Of a stretch of DNA of 64,000 nt, positions 1 through 8,998 are shown in pieces. The DNA comes from Ponticaulis sp. GTDB lineage: Bacteria > Pseudomonadota > Alphaproteobacteria > Caulobacterales > Hyphomonadaceae. Each line of letters opens with the position of its first letter. Within the stretch, counting starts at the first letter, position 1. The notes beneath the pieces are model-generated. The model was given only the letters and a program-made list of their open reading frames with translations, was not told where the DNA came from and made no database searches. The stretch lies in contig PBNO01000002.1 of the NCBI GenBank assembly GCA_002723155.1, positions 1-64,000 of the forward strand, in the 5' to 3' direction. Position numbers and translations under genes: made by a program.

Positions 1-164
1 TGATCCATGCCCTGATGCTGGCTGTGGTCCATCTGACCGTGGCCGGAATGATCCATGCCCTGATGCTGGCTGTGGTCCATCTGACCGTGACCTGAATGAT
101 CCATCCCTTGATGCTGGCTTTGATCCATCTGGCCATGGTTGGAGTGGTCCATACCCTGATGCTG
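1..164. repeat. 48-bp tandem repeat in the 3' part of copA
   Basis: Units of 48 bases begin at 1, 49, 97 and 145, with only a few substitutions between the first three; the fourth decays after about 20 bases. On the minus strand each unit encodes 16 residues rich in His, Met, Gln and Asp (pattern DHSGHGQMDHSQHQGM). The array continues to the window edge, so its copy number is unknown. His/Met repeats of this kind are known copper-binding elements of CopA-like proteins; tandem DNA repeats of this sort can also vary in copy number. Confidence 0.9.
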
Positions 165-2012
165 CATATGGCGGAGCTGTTCATCACGGCGCGCAGCACC
201 TGCGGCATCCGGAAGAACAGACACAACCTGCATCATGCCCGCCATCATGTGGTAGAGAAGGTGACAGTGGAACGCCCAGTCACCCACATGGTCGGCAGAG
301 ACATCAAACGAGACTTTCTCTGCTGGTTTTACGTTCACCGTATGCTTGCGCGGACGATGATTGCCGCCGCCATTCACCAGATCGAAGAACATGCCGTGCA
401 AGTGGATCGGGTGGGTCATCATGGTGTTGTTGACGAGCGTCACGCGGACGCGCTCACCCTCTCGCATCTGGATCGCCTCGCGAATGTCGGCGAAACGCAC
501 CCCGTCGAAGGACCACATATAGCGTTCCATGTTGGACGTCAGATGGATCTCGATCTCACGGTCCGGCTGGCGCGTATCCTGATTAGGCTCAAGGCTTCTG
601 AGCATCTCATAATTGAGGGTCCTGTGCGGCACATCCTCCAGCCCGAGGCCAGGCTCGTTCAGCCGATAAAGCGGCATGGCATTGATGTTTACAACGCCGG
701 GACCGACCTCCAGATCAGGGCGCTCGACCGGCCAATCGCCCGCCTCCTCTGGTGCTGACGCCATGTGCGCGGAATGATCCATCCCACCCATATCGTGACC
801 CATTGCGCTGTGATCCATGCCGCCTGACATGTCATGGCCGGAATGATCCATAGAGCCATGGTCCATGCCAGACATATCATGCCCCATCGAACCGTGATTC
901 ATACCCATATCGCGCATGGTCAGCGTCGGGATTACACGAAGCTCAGGTGCCTGTGCCCGCATACCCGGACGCGGGCCGAGCGTCGCGACAGCCTGTCCTG
1001 ACCGGTCAATGCTTTCAGCGACGAACGCATAGGCCTGATCATCCTGTGGCTCAATGATGACGTCATAGGTTTCCGCGACGCCCATCTGGAATTCATCCAC
1101 CTCGACCGGCTGCACATGAAGCCCGTCTGCCTGAACCACCTTCATCGGCAGCCCCGGAATACGGACATTGAAGATCGTCATCGCAGAGGCGTTGATGATC
1201 CGCAGACGTACTCGTTCGCCCGGGTTAAACACGCCATTCCAGTTATCCGCAGTCGAATGGCCGTTAATGAGGAAGTGATAGGTCGAGCCGGTCACATCTG
1301 CGATGTCGCGAGGGCTCATTCGCATATGTCCCCACATCGCGCGGTCGGACAGCGTCTGCGACAAGCCGTTTTCGTTGGCATCTTCAAGGAAGTCCGGAAT
1401 GGTGCGTTCCTGGAAGTTGTATGTGTGGCTGACTGTCTTCAGCTTTTCATAGATGCGCTCCGGGCTTTCAAAGCTCCAGTCGGAGAGCACCATCACATAC
1501 TCACGGTCATATTCGACAGGATCAGCGCCTGCGGGATCGATAATGATCGGACCATAATGGCCAACTTGCTCCTGCAGACCGGAGTGTGAGTGATACCAGT
1601 ATGTGCCGTTTTGCGGGACGGAGAAGCGATAGGTGAAGGTGTCACCTGCGCGAATGCCCGGGAAGCTGACGCCCGGAACGCCATCCATATGGAAAGGCAC
1701 AAGCAGACCGTGCCAGTGAATACTGGTGTCGACATCCAGCATATTATGGACGCGCAGCGTAACGTCGTCGCCCTCACGGAAGCGAATGAGCGGCGCAGGG
1801 ACAGTGCCGTTTACACCAATCGCTTGACCCGTCCGGCCATTAATATTGACCGGAAACTCACTGACATGCAGATCGAACTCGGTCGCGCTGTGATGCATAT
1901 GCCCCATATTGCCGTGCGACGCAGATTGCGCCCAGGCAGGAAGAAGGCTGGTGGCGCCGAGCGTGGTGGCAACGCCCACGCCGGACTTCAGAAAATGTCG
2001 TCGATTAAACAT
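1..2012 (-). CDS. copA: CopA-type periplasmic multicopper oxidase (3' end beyond window)
   Basis: This is a copper-resistance multicopper oxidase, expected to oxidise Cu(I) to Cu(II) in the periplasm. The N-terminus carries a twin-arginine signal (RRHFLK, residues 4-9) ending near PAWAQS. Copper-ligand motifs are visible in order: HWHG at residues 99-102, a WYHSHSG motif near 140, HPIHLHG near 530 and HCHLLYHM near 580. Two His/Met-rich stretches are inserted, one between the second and third cupredoxin domains (about residues 366-415) and one at the C-terminus (from about residue 611), the latter built of 16-residue repeats. The reading frame is still open at base 1, so the C-terminus is not seen. 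It is the last visible gene of the run that starts at hemC and lies 67 bases after a small Cys/His-rich secreted protein. The family call is firm; the exact substrate is inferred. Confidence 0.95.
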   Translation of the reverse strand, partial: MFNRRHFLKSGVGVATTLGATSLLPAWAQSASHGNMGHMHHSATEFDLHVSEFPVNINGRTGQAIGVNGTVPAPLIRFREGDDVTLRVHNMLDVDTSIHWHGLLVPFHMDGVPGVSFPGIRAGDTFTYRFSVPQNGTYWYHSHSGLQEQVGHYGPIIIDPAGADPVEYDREYVMVLSDWSFESPERIYEKLKTVSHTYNFQERTIPDFLEDANENGLSQTLSDRAMWGHMRMSPRDIADVTGSTYHFLINGHSTADNWNGVFNPGERVRLRIINASAMTIFNVRIPGLPMKVVQADGLHVQPVEVDEFQMGVAETYDVIIEPQDDQAYAFVAESIDRSGQAVATLGPRPGMRAQAPELRVIPTLTMRDMGMNHGSMGHDMSGMDHGSMDHSGHDMSGGMDHSAMGHDMGGMDHSAHMASAPEEAGDWPVERPDLEVGPGVVNINAMPLYRLNEPGLGLEDVPHRTLNYEMLRSLEPNQDTRQPDREIEIHLTSNMERYMWSFDGVRFADIREAIQMREGERVRVTLVNNTMMTHPIHLHGMFFDLVNGGGNHRPRKHTVNVKPAEKVSFDVSADHVGDWAFHCHLLYHMMAGMMQVVSVLPDAAGAARRDEQLRHMQHQGMDHSNHGQMDQSQHQGMDHSGHGQMDHSQHQGMDHSGHGQMDHSQHQGMD

Positions 2013-2079
2013 GGAAAACCTCTGTGACGAAAAAACAGGCGCAGGAGAAAGCCCTGCGCGGCCCGGCATCAGAGGAGGT

Positions 2080-2472
2080 TCAATTCAGAAAGACGGTCTT
2101 CCGCGCAAAGGGAAGATCAGGCGGCGGTATGGGCCGCAATCCCTCAAGGCTTGCACGCGCATCGGGAATGCTAGCCTCAAATGCCGCATACTGAACTGGC
2201 AGGATCAGATCGAGAGCCGGCTGGACGAGCCCGTCGTCCAAATCGCTACGGACTGCCATGAACTCGTTCGCAGGCACATGATCGCAGTCGTCCTCGAGCA
2301 CCGGCGCAGGCATGTCGTGCCCAGCATCCATCATTGCCATTTCATGGCAGTGATCGCTCGCATCAGCCTGCTGCTGAAGCGCGAATTCATGATTGCAGGC
2401 ACACGCCGTCTGCCCACCAACAAGACTGAAGGTGAGCAATAGGAGGACGTATGTGCGCAGCTGCTTAATCAT
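2080..2472 (-). CDS. small secreted Cys/His-rich protein next to copA
   Basis: A 130-residue protein that I do not recognise as a named family. An N-terminal hydrophobic segment (about residues 8-20) ends at TACAC, consistent with export. The mature part holds candidate metal ligands in its first half: CACNHE, then HCHEMAMM, GHDM and DDCDH. The C-terminal half is ordinary and ends PFARKTVFLN. Its start codon directly abuts the hemY stop and copA starts 67 bases after its end, so it is very probably co-transcribed with both. Position and composition suggest a copper-binding accessory to CopA, comparable in role to CopL-like proteins but without clear sequence identity to them; that role is inference. 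Confidence 0.75.
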   Translation of the reverse strand: MIKQLRTYVLLLLTFSLVGGQTACACNHEFALQQQADASDHCHEMAMMDAGHDMPAPVLEDDCDHVPANEFMAVRSDLDDGLVQPALDLILPVQYAAFEASIPDARASLEGLRPIPPPDLPFARKTVFLN

Positions 2473-3942
2473 CTAAGGCTTTTTAATATAGTCCACAGGT
2501 GGCGGAGCGGAAGGGGTTCCGGGCGCATCCCCCGGTGTAGGCGTCACTTTAGGCTCCGGCGCAGGCGCCTGAGCGGGCGCGGAATAGGTGATAGCCCGCG
2601 TGCGTGCGACATCCAGCTCGGCGCGGTAGGTCTCATGACGCGGATGGATCAGCTGACCGGAGTCGCCATAGGCATAGACCATGCGAGCCCAGTCATCCTT
2701 TGAATACATGAAGGCTGTGCCGTCTGTATCAATATCGCTCCATTCCGGCTCTCGCGCAGCTGAGGCAGCGCGTTCAGACCACGTACGCGCCGCGCCTTCA
2801 TCATGTTTCGCCGAAGAGATCATTTCCATCAGGCGGCAGACACGGCTTGTCGGCGCCCCGCCCTGAAGCAGAGGCGCGAGCGCTTTTTCTGCCGCTTCCC
2901 ACTCACCCTGAGCAATCGCCGTGTCAGCTTTCAGTAAAGCCGTTTCACGATGGGTTTTGTTTGCCGCAATCAGAGCGTTGGTCGCGCGGCGTCCACCCGA
3001 TTTACCCTCGCCATCATCAAGACGTTCGGCCACCAGTGCGAGCGCCGGATGCGGGTGAGCTTTCCAGCCCGTCTCAAGACATGTGATTGCAGGTTTGATC
3101 GCATCACGCGCAAGCTGGAGCCGCGCAAGATGATAAGCTGCCGGAGGAAATGCCGGATCGGTTTTAAGCGCTTCCGAGAGAATGCGCTCAGCGCCTTCAG
3201 GGTCCGTCGACATGATGTCAGACGCCTCTGCTGTAAGAAGTACGCCGCGGCGACGACGGGCATTATCCGAGGTGATGTGACGCTTCGTTTCGCCCTGAGC
3301 CAGCACAGTACGCGCTTCTTCCCAGTTGCCACGTGCGACGTAGATCTCGAACAGTGAGCGGAATGGCCAGTCGCCGGTTTCACCCTTCATTTCTAGGGCT
3401 TCGCGCGCACGCTCAATGGCCATGCCATAGTCGCCGCGCTTCACCGCAGCGCCCGTCAGGCCACGAAGACCAGCCAGATGCGCACCTGGTTTACGGGACA
3501 GTTCAGCATAAGCGCGTTCAGCACGCGTCCAGTCCGCTTCCTGCTCTGCCGTCATAGCGTCCAGAAGGAGCGCGAGGCGTTCGTCTTCGGCGTCAGAAAG
3601 CGCCTTACCGATCAGACGTTTTGCACCCTTGATATCCCCGCCCTCAATGGCGAGGAGACCATTTGCCAGCGCCTCATTCCCTTTGCGCTTACGAGAGCGC
3701 AGACGCATGGATTTGATGCGGGTCGGCAGGCGGAATACTCCGGTTACGAACGCCCAGAAAATGGCGATCACAGCGCCGAAAACCAGAAGCGCAATTGCTG
3801 CGCCGGTCAGTGTCAGCACGACATCCGGCTGGTTCTCACGCTCGAGAACAACACGCCACGGAATGTCATTCGCCCACATAGCCAGCACGACCAGCGCGCC
3901 AACCAGAAGGACGGTCAAAAGGAGCCAGAAAAGTTTGGTCAT
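2473..3942 (-). CDS. hemY: HemY-like TPR membrane protein of the haem gene cluster
   Basis: A 489-residue protein with two N-terminal membrane segments (about residues 5-25 and 42-70), followed by a long alpha-helical TPR-type region rich in Ala, Glu and Arg, and a Pro-rich C-terminus (PAPEPKVTPTP). This is the arrangement of the proteobacterial HemY N-terminal-domain proteins that sit behind hemC and hemD; it is not the protoporphyrinogen oxidase also called HemY. The exact biochemical role of the family in haem synthesis is not settled. The ATG overlaps the stop of the upstream mitofilin-like gene by four bases, indicating translational coupling. The next gene begins immediately after the stop codon. 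Confidence 0.9.
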   Translation of the reverse strand: MTKLFWLLLTVLLVGALVVLAMWANDIPWRVVLERENQPDVVLTLTGAAIALLVFGAVIAIFWAFVTGVFRLPTRIKSMRLRSRKRKGNEALANGLLAIEGGDIKGAKRLIGKALSDAEDERLALLLDAMTAEQEADWTRAERAYAELSRKPGAHLAGLRGLTGAAVKRGDYGMAIERAREALEMKGETGDWPFRSLFEIYVARGNWEEARTVLAQGETKRHITSDNARRRRGVLLTAEASDIMSTDPEGAERILSEALKTDPAFPPAAYHLARLQLARDAIKPAITCLETGWKAHPHPALALVAERLDDGEGKSGGRRATNALIAANKTHRETALLKADTAIAQGEWEAAEKALAPLLQGGAPTSRVCRLMEMISSAKHDEGAARTWSERAASAAREPEWSDIDTDGTAFMYSKDDWARMVYAYGDSGQLIHPRHETYRAELDVARTRAITYSAPAQAPAPEPKVTPTPGDAPGTPSAPPPVDYIKKP

Positions 3943-5369
3943 TGTGCGCTGCCCCCGTCCATTACGTCACGGCGTAGCCGGTTCATCAATTGATTGATCT
4001 GTGCGCGGCGCTGCGCATCCGCAAGCCAGCCAGCAAGCGCCTCACCCTGAGGCCCCTCCACCATGCGAATTTCGCGTAAGGCTGCTGGCAGATCATTCTC
4101 TTCCAGAAGTTCAAGCGCAACGTCCATGCGACGCGTCGCGGTTTCACCGCTTGCTGAACCTTCTTCACGCATAGTCACGACGCCTGACAGCAGATCGCCA
4201 AGCCACGCCCATTCGCCGGATGGTGGCTCAGGTATACCCGCCTGCGCGACCTGTGGCTTCAAGTCTTCCAGACGACGACGGAGCACCTCAATAGATGGCG
4301 CGCCCTGTTCAGACAGACGACGAAGCGTAGATACGCTCGCATTAGCCGGAAGCTGAATAGCAAGCGCTTCAAGCTCAGTGCCAAACGGGCCTCCATCCTG
4401 AACCGCAGCATCTAGCGAAGACAGGGCCAGAACGCGGTCGGCGCGGCGCACCAGTGCCTGCTCATCTTCATTCAGCTGGGCAGCTTCAACGCTGTTGATC
4501 CGCTCGTTGACGACTTCGCGCAGCGCGTTGAGGTCCCCGGTAATGTCTGCAATCGCCTGCTGACGCTCGGCATCGGTTTCGGCGGCACCTGTTACGCGCT
4601 CATCTACAGCGCTGAGCTCTGTCTCAAGCGCTCCAATTTGCTGGGCAAGCTCACGCAGAGCTTCATCGCGCGCTTCCATTACGTCTGCAAATTGTTGATC
4701 GACTGCCTCAAGCTGCGATGTGCGTTCCTGTAGGGAGGCAACCGTGCGCGCCAATTCCTGCGGCGTGGCTTCGCCGGTCGGGTCGAGCGCCTCGATTGCA
4801 TTCAGCCGGTCCATGAGTGCCGCCAGTGAAATTTCCGGACGAGGCAAAGGTGTTGCTTCGCCATCCGTTTCAAGGCCCGCAGGCGCTTCCGCCCCGTCTT
4901 CCGCAGGCGCAACCGCCTCACCGTCGACTGACGTATCTTCCGAAACACCGAGCAGGGACGTGTAACGCGCGTTTAGAAACGCAATATCTTCACGCAGCGC
5001 TGCGAGTGCCTCGCCTTGTGTTTCTTCCAGCTCAGCTTCGCGGCTGGCAACATCTTCAAGACGAACATTCAGTGTGCGCATCTGCTCCTGAACATTGTCG
5101 ATGCGGGTCGTCATTGTGCGATCGGCATCTTCAAGCAGGGAAATATCTACAGCGACTTCAGCAGCCTGCGCATAGCGCCCGTCTGTGCCGCTGGCCACCA
5201 CGCCGATTGCGCCGCCACCGAGAGCCGCAAGCACACCGGCGGAGATCAGACCGATCCAGCCAGGTCCGGATGATGATGCGGTTGTTTTTGAACTCGTTTC
5301 AGACTGATCAGCCGGCGTAAATTCAACGTCGATCGGTTCGGATTCGGATGGATTTTCAGCGCTAGCCAT
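3939..5369 (-). CDS. mitofilin-like inner membrane protein (COG4223 type)
   Basis: A 476-residue protein with an acidic cytoplasmic N-terminus (about 35 residues), one Gly/Ala-rich membrane segment (about residues 38-62), then a long periplasmic coiled-coil region full of Glu, Gln, Ala and Leu heptads. The C-terminus (about residues 370-476) resembles the conserved mitofilin-like domain and includes the stretch EWAWLGDLLSGVVTMR. Alphaproteobacterial relatives of mitochondrial Mic60 typically lie between hemD and hemY, exactly as here, and are thought to shape intracytoplasmic membranes and contact the outer membrane. It follows hemD by 23 bases and overlaps hemY by four. The family call comes from gene order and architecture. 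Confidence 0.88.
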   Translation of the reverse strand: MASAENPSESEPIDVEFTPADQSETSSKTTASSSGPGWIGLISAGVLAALGGGAIGVVASGTDGRYAQAAEVAVDISLLEDADRTMTTRIDNVQEQMRTLNVRLEDVASREAELEETQGEALAALREDIAFLNARYTSLLGVSEDTSVDGEAVAPAEDGAEAPAGLETDGEATPLPRPEISLAALMDRLNAIEALDPTGEATPQELARTVASLQERTSQLEAVDQQFADVMEARDEALRELAQQIGALETELSAVDERVTGAAETDAERQQAIADITGDLNALREVVNERINSVEAAQLNEDEQALVRRADRVLALSSLDAAVQDGGPFGTELEALAIQLPANASVSTLRRLSEQGAPSIEVLRRRLEDLKPQVAQAGIPEPPSGEWAWLGDLLSGVVTMREEGSASGETATRRMDVALELLEENDLPAALREIRMVEGPQGEALAGWLADAQRRAQINQLMNRLRRDVMDGGSAQ

Positions 5370-5392
5370 AACAGGGGCCTTGGGTGGTTAAG

Positions 5393-6112
5393 TCAGTCCG
5401 ATGATAGCCCCGATTTGAGGGCAATTTGAAGTGCTTCGAGCAGCTTCTCTTCATTTGGCCCTGATGCGCAGGAAACACAATGCCATTGAAGGTGCTTAAG
5501 CGGTTCTGCCGCACGTTCTGATACTGCCACGAGCATCAGCTTGCCCGTCTCTACAGGAGTTTCAGCCAGCCAGCCTAGCACAGCGTCAGCCGCCTTTGCC
5601 GAATGCAGAAGAATTACGTCGCCGGTCTGCAATTGTTCCAGAGAAACAGGACGCTGAGTTGGCCGCGCGCCATAAAGCGGGACAAAGCGCGCCGCAAAAC
5701 CAGCAGCATTCAGCCTGCGGCACACGTCACCTGCTGCCGCATCATTGGCGTAATGCACCCAGGCACCATCATCTGGCTCGAAGCCGGACGTGATCTTTTC
5801 GACGAGCGCGTCTGAATTGCCGTCCGCATTCCAGATAGCGCGAAAGCCAGCCTCCACTGCGGCGCTGGTTGTCGCCGGGCCGACGCACATCGCATCCACC
5901 GAAACCGGAAAGCCTGCTTCGACATAAGCGCGCACGCCATTCGCACTTGTGAAGATCACACGCTCGCCGGACTGCGGCGGCCAATCGGCCTCAGGGGCGA
6001 ACGTCTTTATGGACAGCGCTGGCGATACAAGCGGGACTAGCCCCATCGCATTCAGCCGTGCTGCCGTTTCACTGGCACCCGGTTCTGCCCGCGTTACCAG
6101 TACTCGCCTCAT
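5393..6112 (-). CDS. hemD: uroporphyrinogen-III synthase
   Basis: This cytosolic enzyme cyclises hydroxymethylbilane to uroporphyrinogen III with inversion of ring D. At 239 residues it has the usual length. The N-terminus VLVTRAEPGASETAARL is the typical HemD start, and the sections ViFTSANGVRAY (about residue 55) and LLHSAKAADAVLGWL (about residue 170) match the two halves of the fold. Sequence conservation in HemD is low, so the position directly behind hemC (two bases between stop and start) is strong support. It is part of the hemC-hemD-mitofilin-hemY run. Confidence 0.93.
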   Translation of the reverse strand: MRRVLVTRAEPGASETAARLNAMGLVPLVSPALSIKTFAPEADWPPQSGERVIFTSANGVRAYVEAGFPVSVDAMCVGPATTSAAVEAGFRAIWNADGNSDALVEKITSGFEPDDGAWVHYANDAAAGDVCRRLNAAGFAARFVPLYGARPTQRPVSLEQLQTGDVILLHSAKAADAVLGWLAETPVETGKLMLVAVSERAAEPLKHLQWHCVSCASGPNEEKLLEALQIALKSGLSSD

Positions 6113-6114
6113 GT

Positions 6115-7062
6115 CTATTCTGTCTCCAGATGAGGAAGCTTTCCGCCCGCCTGCTCTCGCAATTTGCGACCTGCGCTCAGCCCCATCTCATGGAAGTCCT
6201 GAAGGAAGAGCTCCAGCCCTTCCAGCGTTTCTTCCGCTTCATAAAATGGCGCGCCAGACGGGTCAGCCGTGCGTACAACGAGGCGATAGACACCCGTACC
6301 CTCATGGAAAAGATGCGCAGCAATCGGCGTACGACAGGAGCCATCCAGCTCATAAAGCGCAGCGCGTTCTGCAATCGCAGCACGCTCCGCAGAGACGTCA
6401 TTGAGCGAGGCCACGCATTTCAGCACATCCTCATCAAGCTGGTCCGGATAGGCTGCGATACCGAGAATGCCCTGCCCCACCGCTGGCAGGAAGGTATTCG
6501 GATCGAGCGCGCGACCAACCTTCTCTTCAAGAGACAATCTGTTCAGACCAGCAGATGCAAGGAAGGTCGCATCGGCGACGCCATCGCCCAGCTTTTTGAG
6601 ACGCGTCTGCACATTGCCGCGAAACTCAACCACTTTCAGGTCCGGACGGCGCGCCAGCGCAAACGCACGGCGGCGCAGGCTTGATGTACCAAGCGTCGCG
6701 CCCTCAGGCAGATCATCAAAGCTCTCATATTTCAGGCTGACGAAAGCATCGCGCGGGTCTTCACGAACCGGATACGCAATGATGCGCTGACCGACCGGCA
6801 GTTCGACTGGCACGTCTTTCAAAGAGTGTACAAGAATGTCGACGCGGTTTTCCTCAAGCGCGATGTCCAGCTCTTTTGTGAACAGGCCTTTGCCGCCCGC
6901 CGCCAGAAGGCTGCGATCCTGCAACTGGTCGCCGCTCGTCGTCATGCTCACCAGCTCGCACTTGATATCCCCCATTGATGCCGCCTCGATTTGAGACGCG
7001 ACCCATTCAGATTGGGCGAGGGCGAGTGGAGAGTTTCGAGTGCCGATACGAAGCGTTTTCAT
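6115..7062 (-). CDS. hemC: hydroxymethylbilane synthase (porphobilinogen deaminase)
   Basis: This enzyme condenses four porphobilinogen molecules into hydroxymethylbilane. The 315-residue protein starts [19 protein letters not shown], the family signature. It contains the substrate-binding section [14 protein letters not shown], the active-site loop around HSLKDVP, and the cofactor-anchoring Cys243 in [11 protein letters not shown], which carries the dipyrromethane primer. It opens the minus-strand haem gene run and faces tsaD across 47 bases, so both promoters must lie in or beyond that short gap. Confidence 0.97.
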   Translation of the reverse strand: MKTLRIGTRNSPLALAQSEWVASQIEAASMGDIKCELVSMTTSGDQLQDRSLLAAGGKGLFTKELDIALEENRVDILVHSLKDVPVELPVGQRIIAYPVREDPRDAFVSLKYESFDDLPEGATLGTSSLRRRAFALARRPDLKVVEFRGNVQTRLKKLGDGVADATFLASAGLNRLSLEEKVGRALDPNTFLPAVGQGILGIAAYPDQLDEDVLKCVASLNDVSAERAAIAERAALYELDGSCRTPIAAHLFHEGTGVYRLVVRTADPSGAPFYEAEETLEGLELFLQDFHEMGLSAGRKLREQAGGKLPHLETE

Positions 7063-7109
7063 ATAATTGCCAGTTGTTTTCTATCTTGGACATTGCGTCG
7101 GGGACCAGA

Positions 7110-8237
7110 ATGGCTACAACCGCGCCCATCATGGAGCAAGCCCCAGACAGCGCTAAGATCATTCTCGGCATCGAAACCAGCTGCGACGAAACAGCTGCGG
7201 CTGTGCTGCGACTTGAAAACGGGGTGCCGGAGATACTCGGCGAAGTCATTGCCAGCCAGTTCGACGATCACAAAGCCTATGGCGGTGTGGTGCCTGAAAT
7301 TGCGGCCCGCGCGCATGCGGATGTCTGCGATAGCGTGGTTGAAGAAACGCTGCGGCGCGCCGGTGTCACGATTTCCGAGATTGACGCTTTCGCCGCGACA
7401 TCCGGACCAGGCCTGATCGGCGGGGTGATGGTGGGCATGATGACCGCCAAAGCGCTCGCCATGTCTGCTGGCAAGCCGTTTATCGGCGTGAACCATCTGG
7501 AGGGCCACGCGCTCTCTCCGCGCCTGAGCGAGCCGGTTGAGTTTCCATATCTATTGCTTCTGGTCTCCGGCGGCCACTGCCAGTTCATCGCCGTTGAGGG
7601 GCTCGGCCAGTATCGCCGTCTTGGTTCGACCATTGATGACGCAGTCGGTGAAGCCTTCGACAAAACGGCTAAAGTTCTGGGCCTTGGCTTTCCGGGCGGG
7701 CCTGCAGTTGAGCGCCGCGCCAAAGATGGCAATCCGGACGCGATCAAATTGCCGCGCCCGCTGCTCGACCGGCCGGGCCTCGATATGTCGTTTGCTGGCC
7801 TCAAGACTGCGGTGCTGCGTGAAGCCCAGCAAATGGAACTCACTGAACAGGCACTCTGCGATATCGCCGCGAGCTTCCAGAAAACCATTTGCGAGATTCT
7901 CACCGAGAAATCACGCCGCGCCATGCAGCTTGTTCGCGAAGAGATGAATTTTGCGGGTGAACCCGGATTTGTGATCGCAGGCGGTGTGGGCGCCAATCAG
8001 GCTCTGCGCGCCTGCCTCACTGCACTCTCCGCAGAAGAAGGCTTCAGCTTTCACGCCCCGCCCTTGAAATGGTGCACCGACAATGGTGCCATGATAGCCT
8101 ATGCCGGCGCCATGCGTTTCATTTCGGGACAAAATTCACCGCTGGATCTCGCCGCAAGACCAAGATGGCCCCTTGATGAGGCCGCAGCTGAGACAAATCC
8201 GGTGTTTGGTGGCGGAAAACGGGGCGCAAAAGCCTGA
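7110..8237 (+). CDS. tsaD: tRNA N6-adenosine threonylcarbamoyltransferase
   Basis: TsaD transfers the threonylcarbamoyl group to A37 of ANN-decoding tRNAs, working with TsaB and TsaE. Visible motifs are [14 protein letters not shown] at the N-terminus, the metal-binding HLEGH (His129 and His133), the ASKH-fold sections [11 protein letters not shown] and [10 protein letters not shown], and the C-terminal [11 protein letters not shown] place the start at the ATG at 7110 (375 residues); an in-frame extension back to 6975 would run into hemC and lacks family support. An ATG at 7131 is an alternative. The gene diverges from hemC and is followed by a stem-loop terminator. Confidence 0.96.
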   Translation: MATTAPIMEQAPDSAKIILGIETSCDETAAAVLRLENGVPEILGEVIASQFDDHKAYGGVVPEIAARAHADVCDSVVEETLRRAGVTISEIDAFAATSGPGLIGGVMVGMMTAKALAMSAGKPFIGVNHLEGHALSPRLSEPVEFPYLLLLVSGGHCQFIAVEGLGQYRRLGSTIDDAVGEAFDKTAKVLGLGFPGGPAVERRAKDGNPDAIKLPRPLLDRPGLDMSFAGLKTAVLREAQQMELTEQALCDIAASFQKTICEILTEKSRRAMQLVREEMNFAGEPGFVIAGGVGANQALRACLTALSAEEGFSFHAPPLKWCTDNGAMIAYAGAMRFISGQNSPLDLAARPRWPLDEAAAETNPVFGGGKRGAKA

Positions 8238-8314
8238 TTCACCTGGCACGGGAATCGCAAGGACAGATACGAGTTTGATGCTTCATCGATCTCACACACT
8301 AGGCAAATACTTTC

Positions 8315-8348
8315 AGGCTTCGACCAGCACCGGTTCGAAGCCTTTTCT
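8315..8348 (+). terminator. rho-independent terminator after tsaD
   Basis: A perfect 9-bp stem (AGGCTTCGA / TCGAAGCCT) with an 11-base loop is followed by a short T-rich run. It lies about 80 bases after the tsaD stop. Confidence 0.75.
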
Positions 8349-8463
8349 TTGTTCTGCACAGCCAAAGCCGATTCACCGGCAGATTATTTAAATGCAATAT
8401 CCGCCTGTTAACACTTAGCGCGTAAACATAAGGCTCTGATCGGTGTGTGGAGCTATTGGGATA

Positions 8464-8994
8464 ATGCGGGCAAACAATCTGTCTGTTCTGATTGTGGATG
8501 ATAACGTCCACATGCTTCGCATTCTTGCGACCATGGTTCGCGGCTACGGCTTTGACGAAGTCCACATGGTGCAGGACCCGGCAGATGCGCTCGAAGTCAT
8601 CAAATCCACACCGGTTGATCTGATCTTCCTCGATTACCGCATGCCGGTTCTTGACGGCATCGAGTTTACACAGCTTGTCCGCAACTCAGGTGACTCTCCG
8701 AACCCATATGTGCCGATCATCATGATCACGGCACACTCAGAGCCTTCGAAAGTGCGCGCAGCGCGCGATGCGGGTGTGACCGAGTTCTGCTGTAAGCCCA
8801 TCAATGCGCAAACGCTTTACAGCCGCATTGTTTCGGTCGTGAATAAGCCGCGCGACTTCATCCGCGCACCAAGCTATTTCGGCCCTGACCGTCGTCGCCG
8901 CGATGATCCGCACTATCGCGGACCGGAACGCCGCCATGACCGCATGCAGGACGATATCGACAACATCATGAAAGACGACACAGTCGGCTTCTGA
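8464..8994 (+). CDS. single-domain CheY-like response regulator with basic tail
   Basis: A 176-residue receiver protein. The receiver fold covers about residues 6-125: the acidic pair is in LIVDDN, the phospho-acceptor is Asp57 in FLDYRMP, the Thr is in IIMITAHSE and the Lys in FCCKPIN. No output domain follows. Instead there is a roughly 50-residue tail with two related basic motifs, FGPDRRRR and GPERR, ending in DDIDNIMKDD. I chose the ATG at 8464, behind a GGGAT stretch, over a GTG 21 bases upstream. No histidine kinase is adjacent; it ends four bases short of the convergent rarD. The tail is likely a docking or regulatory segment, which is inference. Confidence 0.88.
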   Translation: MRANNLSVLIVDDNVHMLRILATMVRGYGFDEVHMVQDPADALEVIKSTPVDLIFLDYRMPVLDGIEFTQLVRNSGDSPNPYVPIIMITAHSEPSKVRAARDAGVTEFCCKPINAQTLYSRIVSVVNKPRDFIRAPSYFGPDRRRRDDPHYRGPERRHDRMQDDIDNIMKDDTVGF

Positions 8995-8998
8995 TCCG

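Noticed and set aside
96-758. Open frame of 220 codons on the plus strand
   Set aside because: It is antisense to copA, whose copper-ligand motifs are clear on the minus strand.
8408-8426. CtrA-like site (TTAAC and TAAAC) before the receiver gene
   Set aside because: The two halves are 11 bases apart rather than seven, so the consensus is not met.
8443-8463. GTG start for the receiver gene
   Set aside because: It adds seven residues before the receiver fold without a good ribosome-binding site; the ATG at 8464 fits better.
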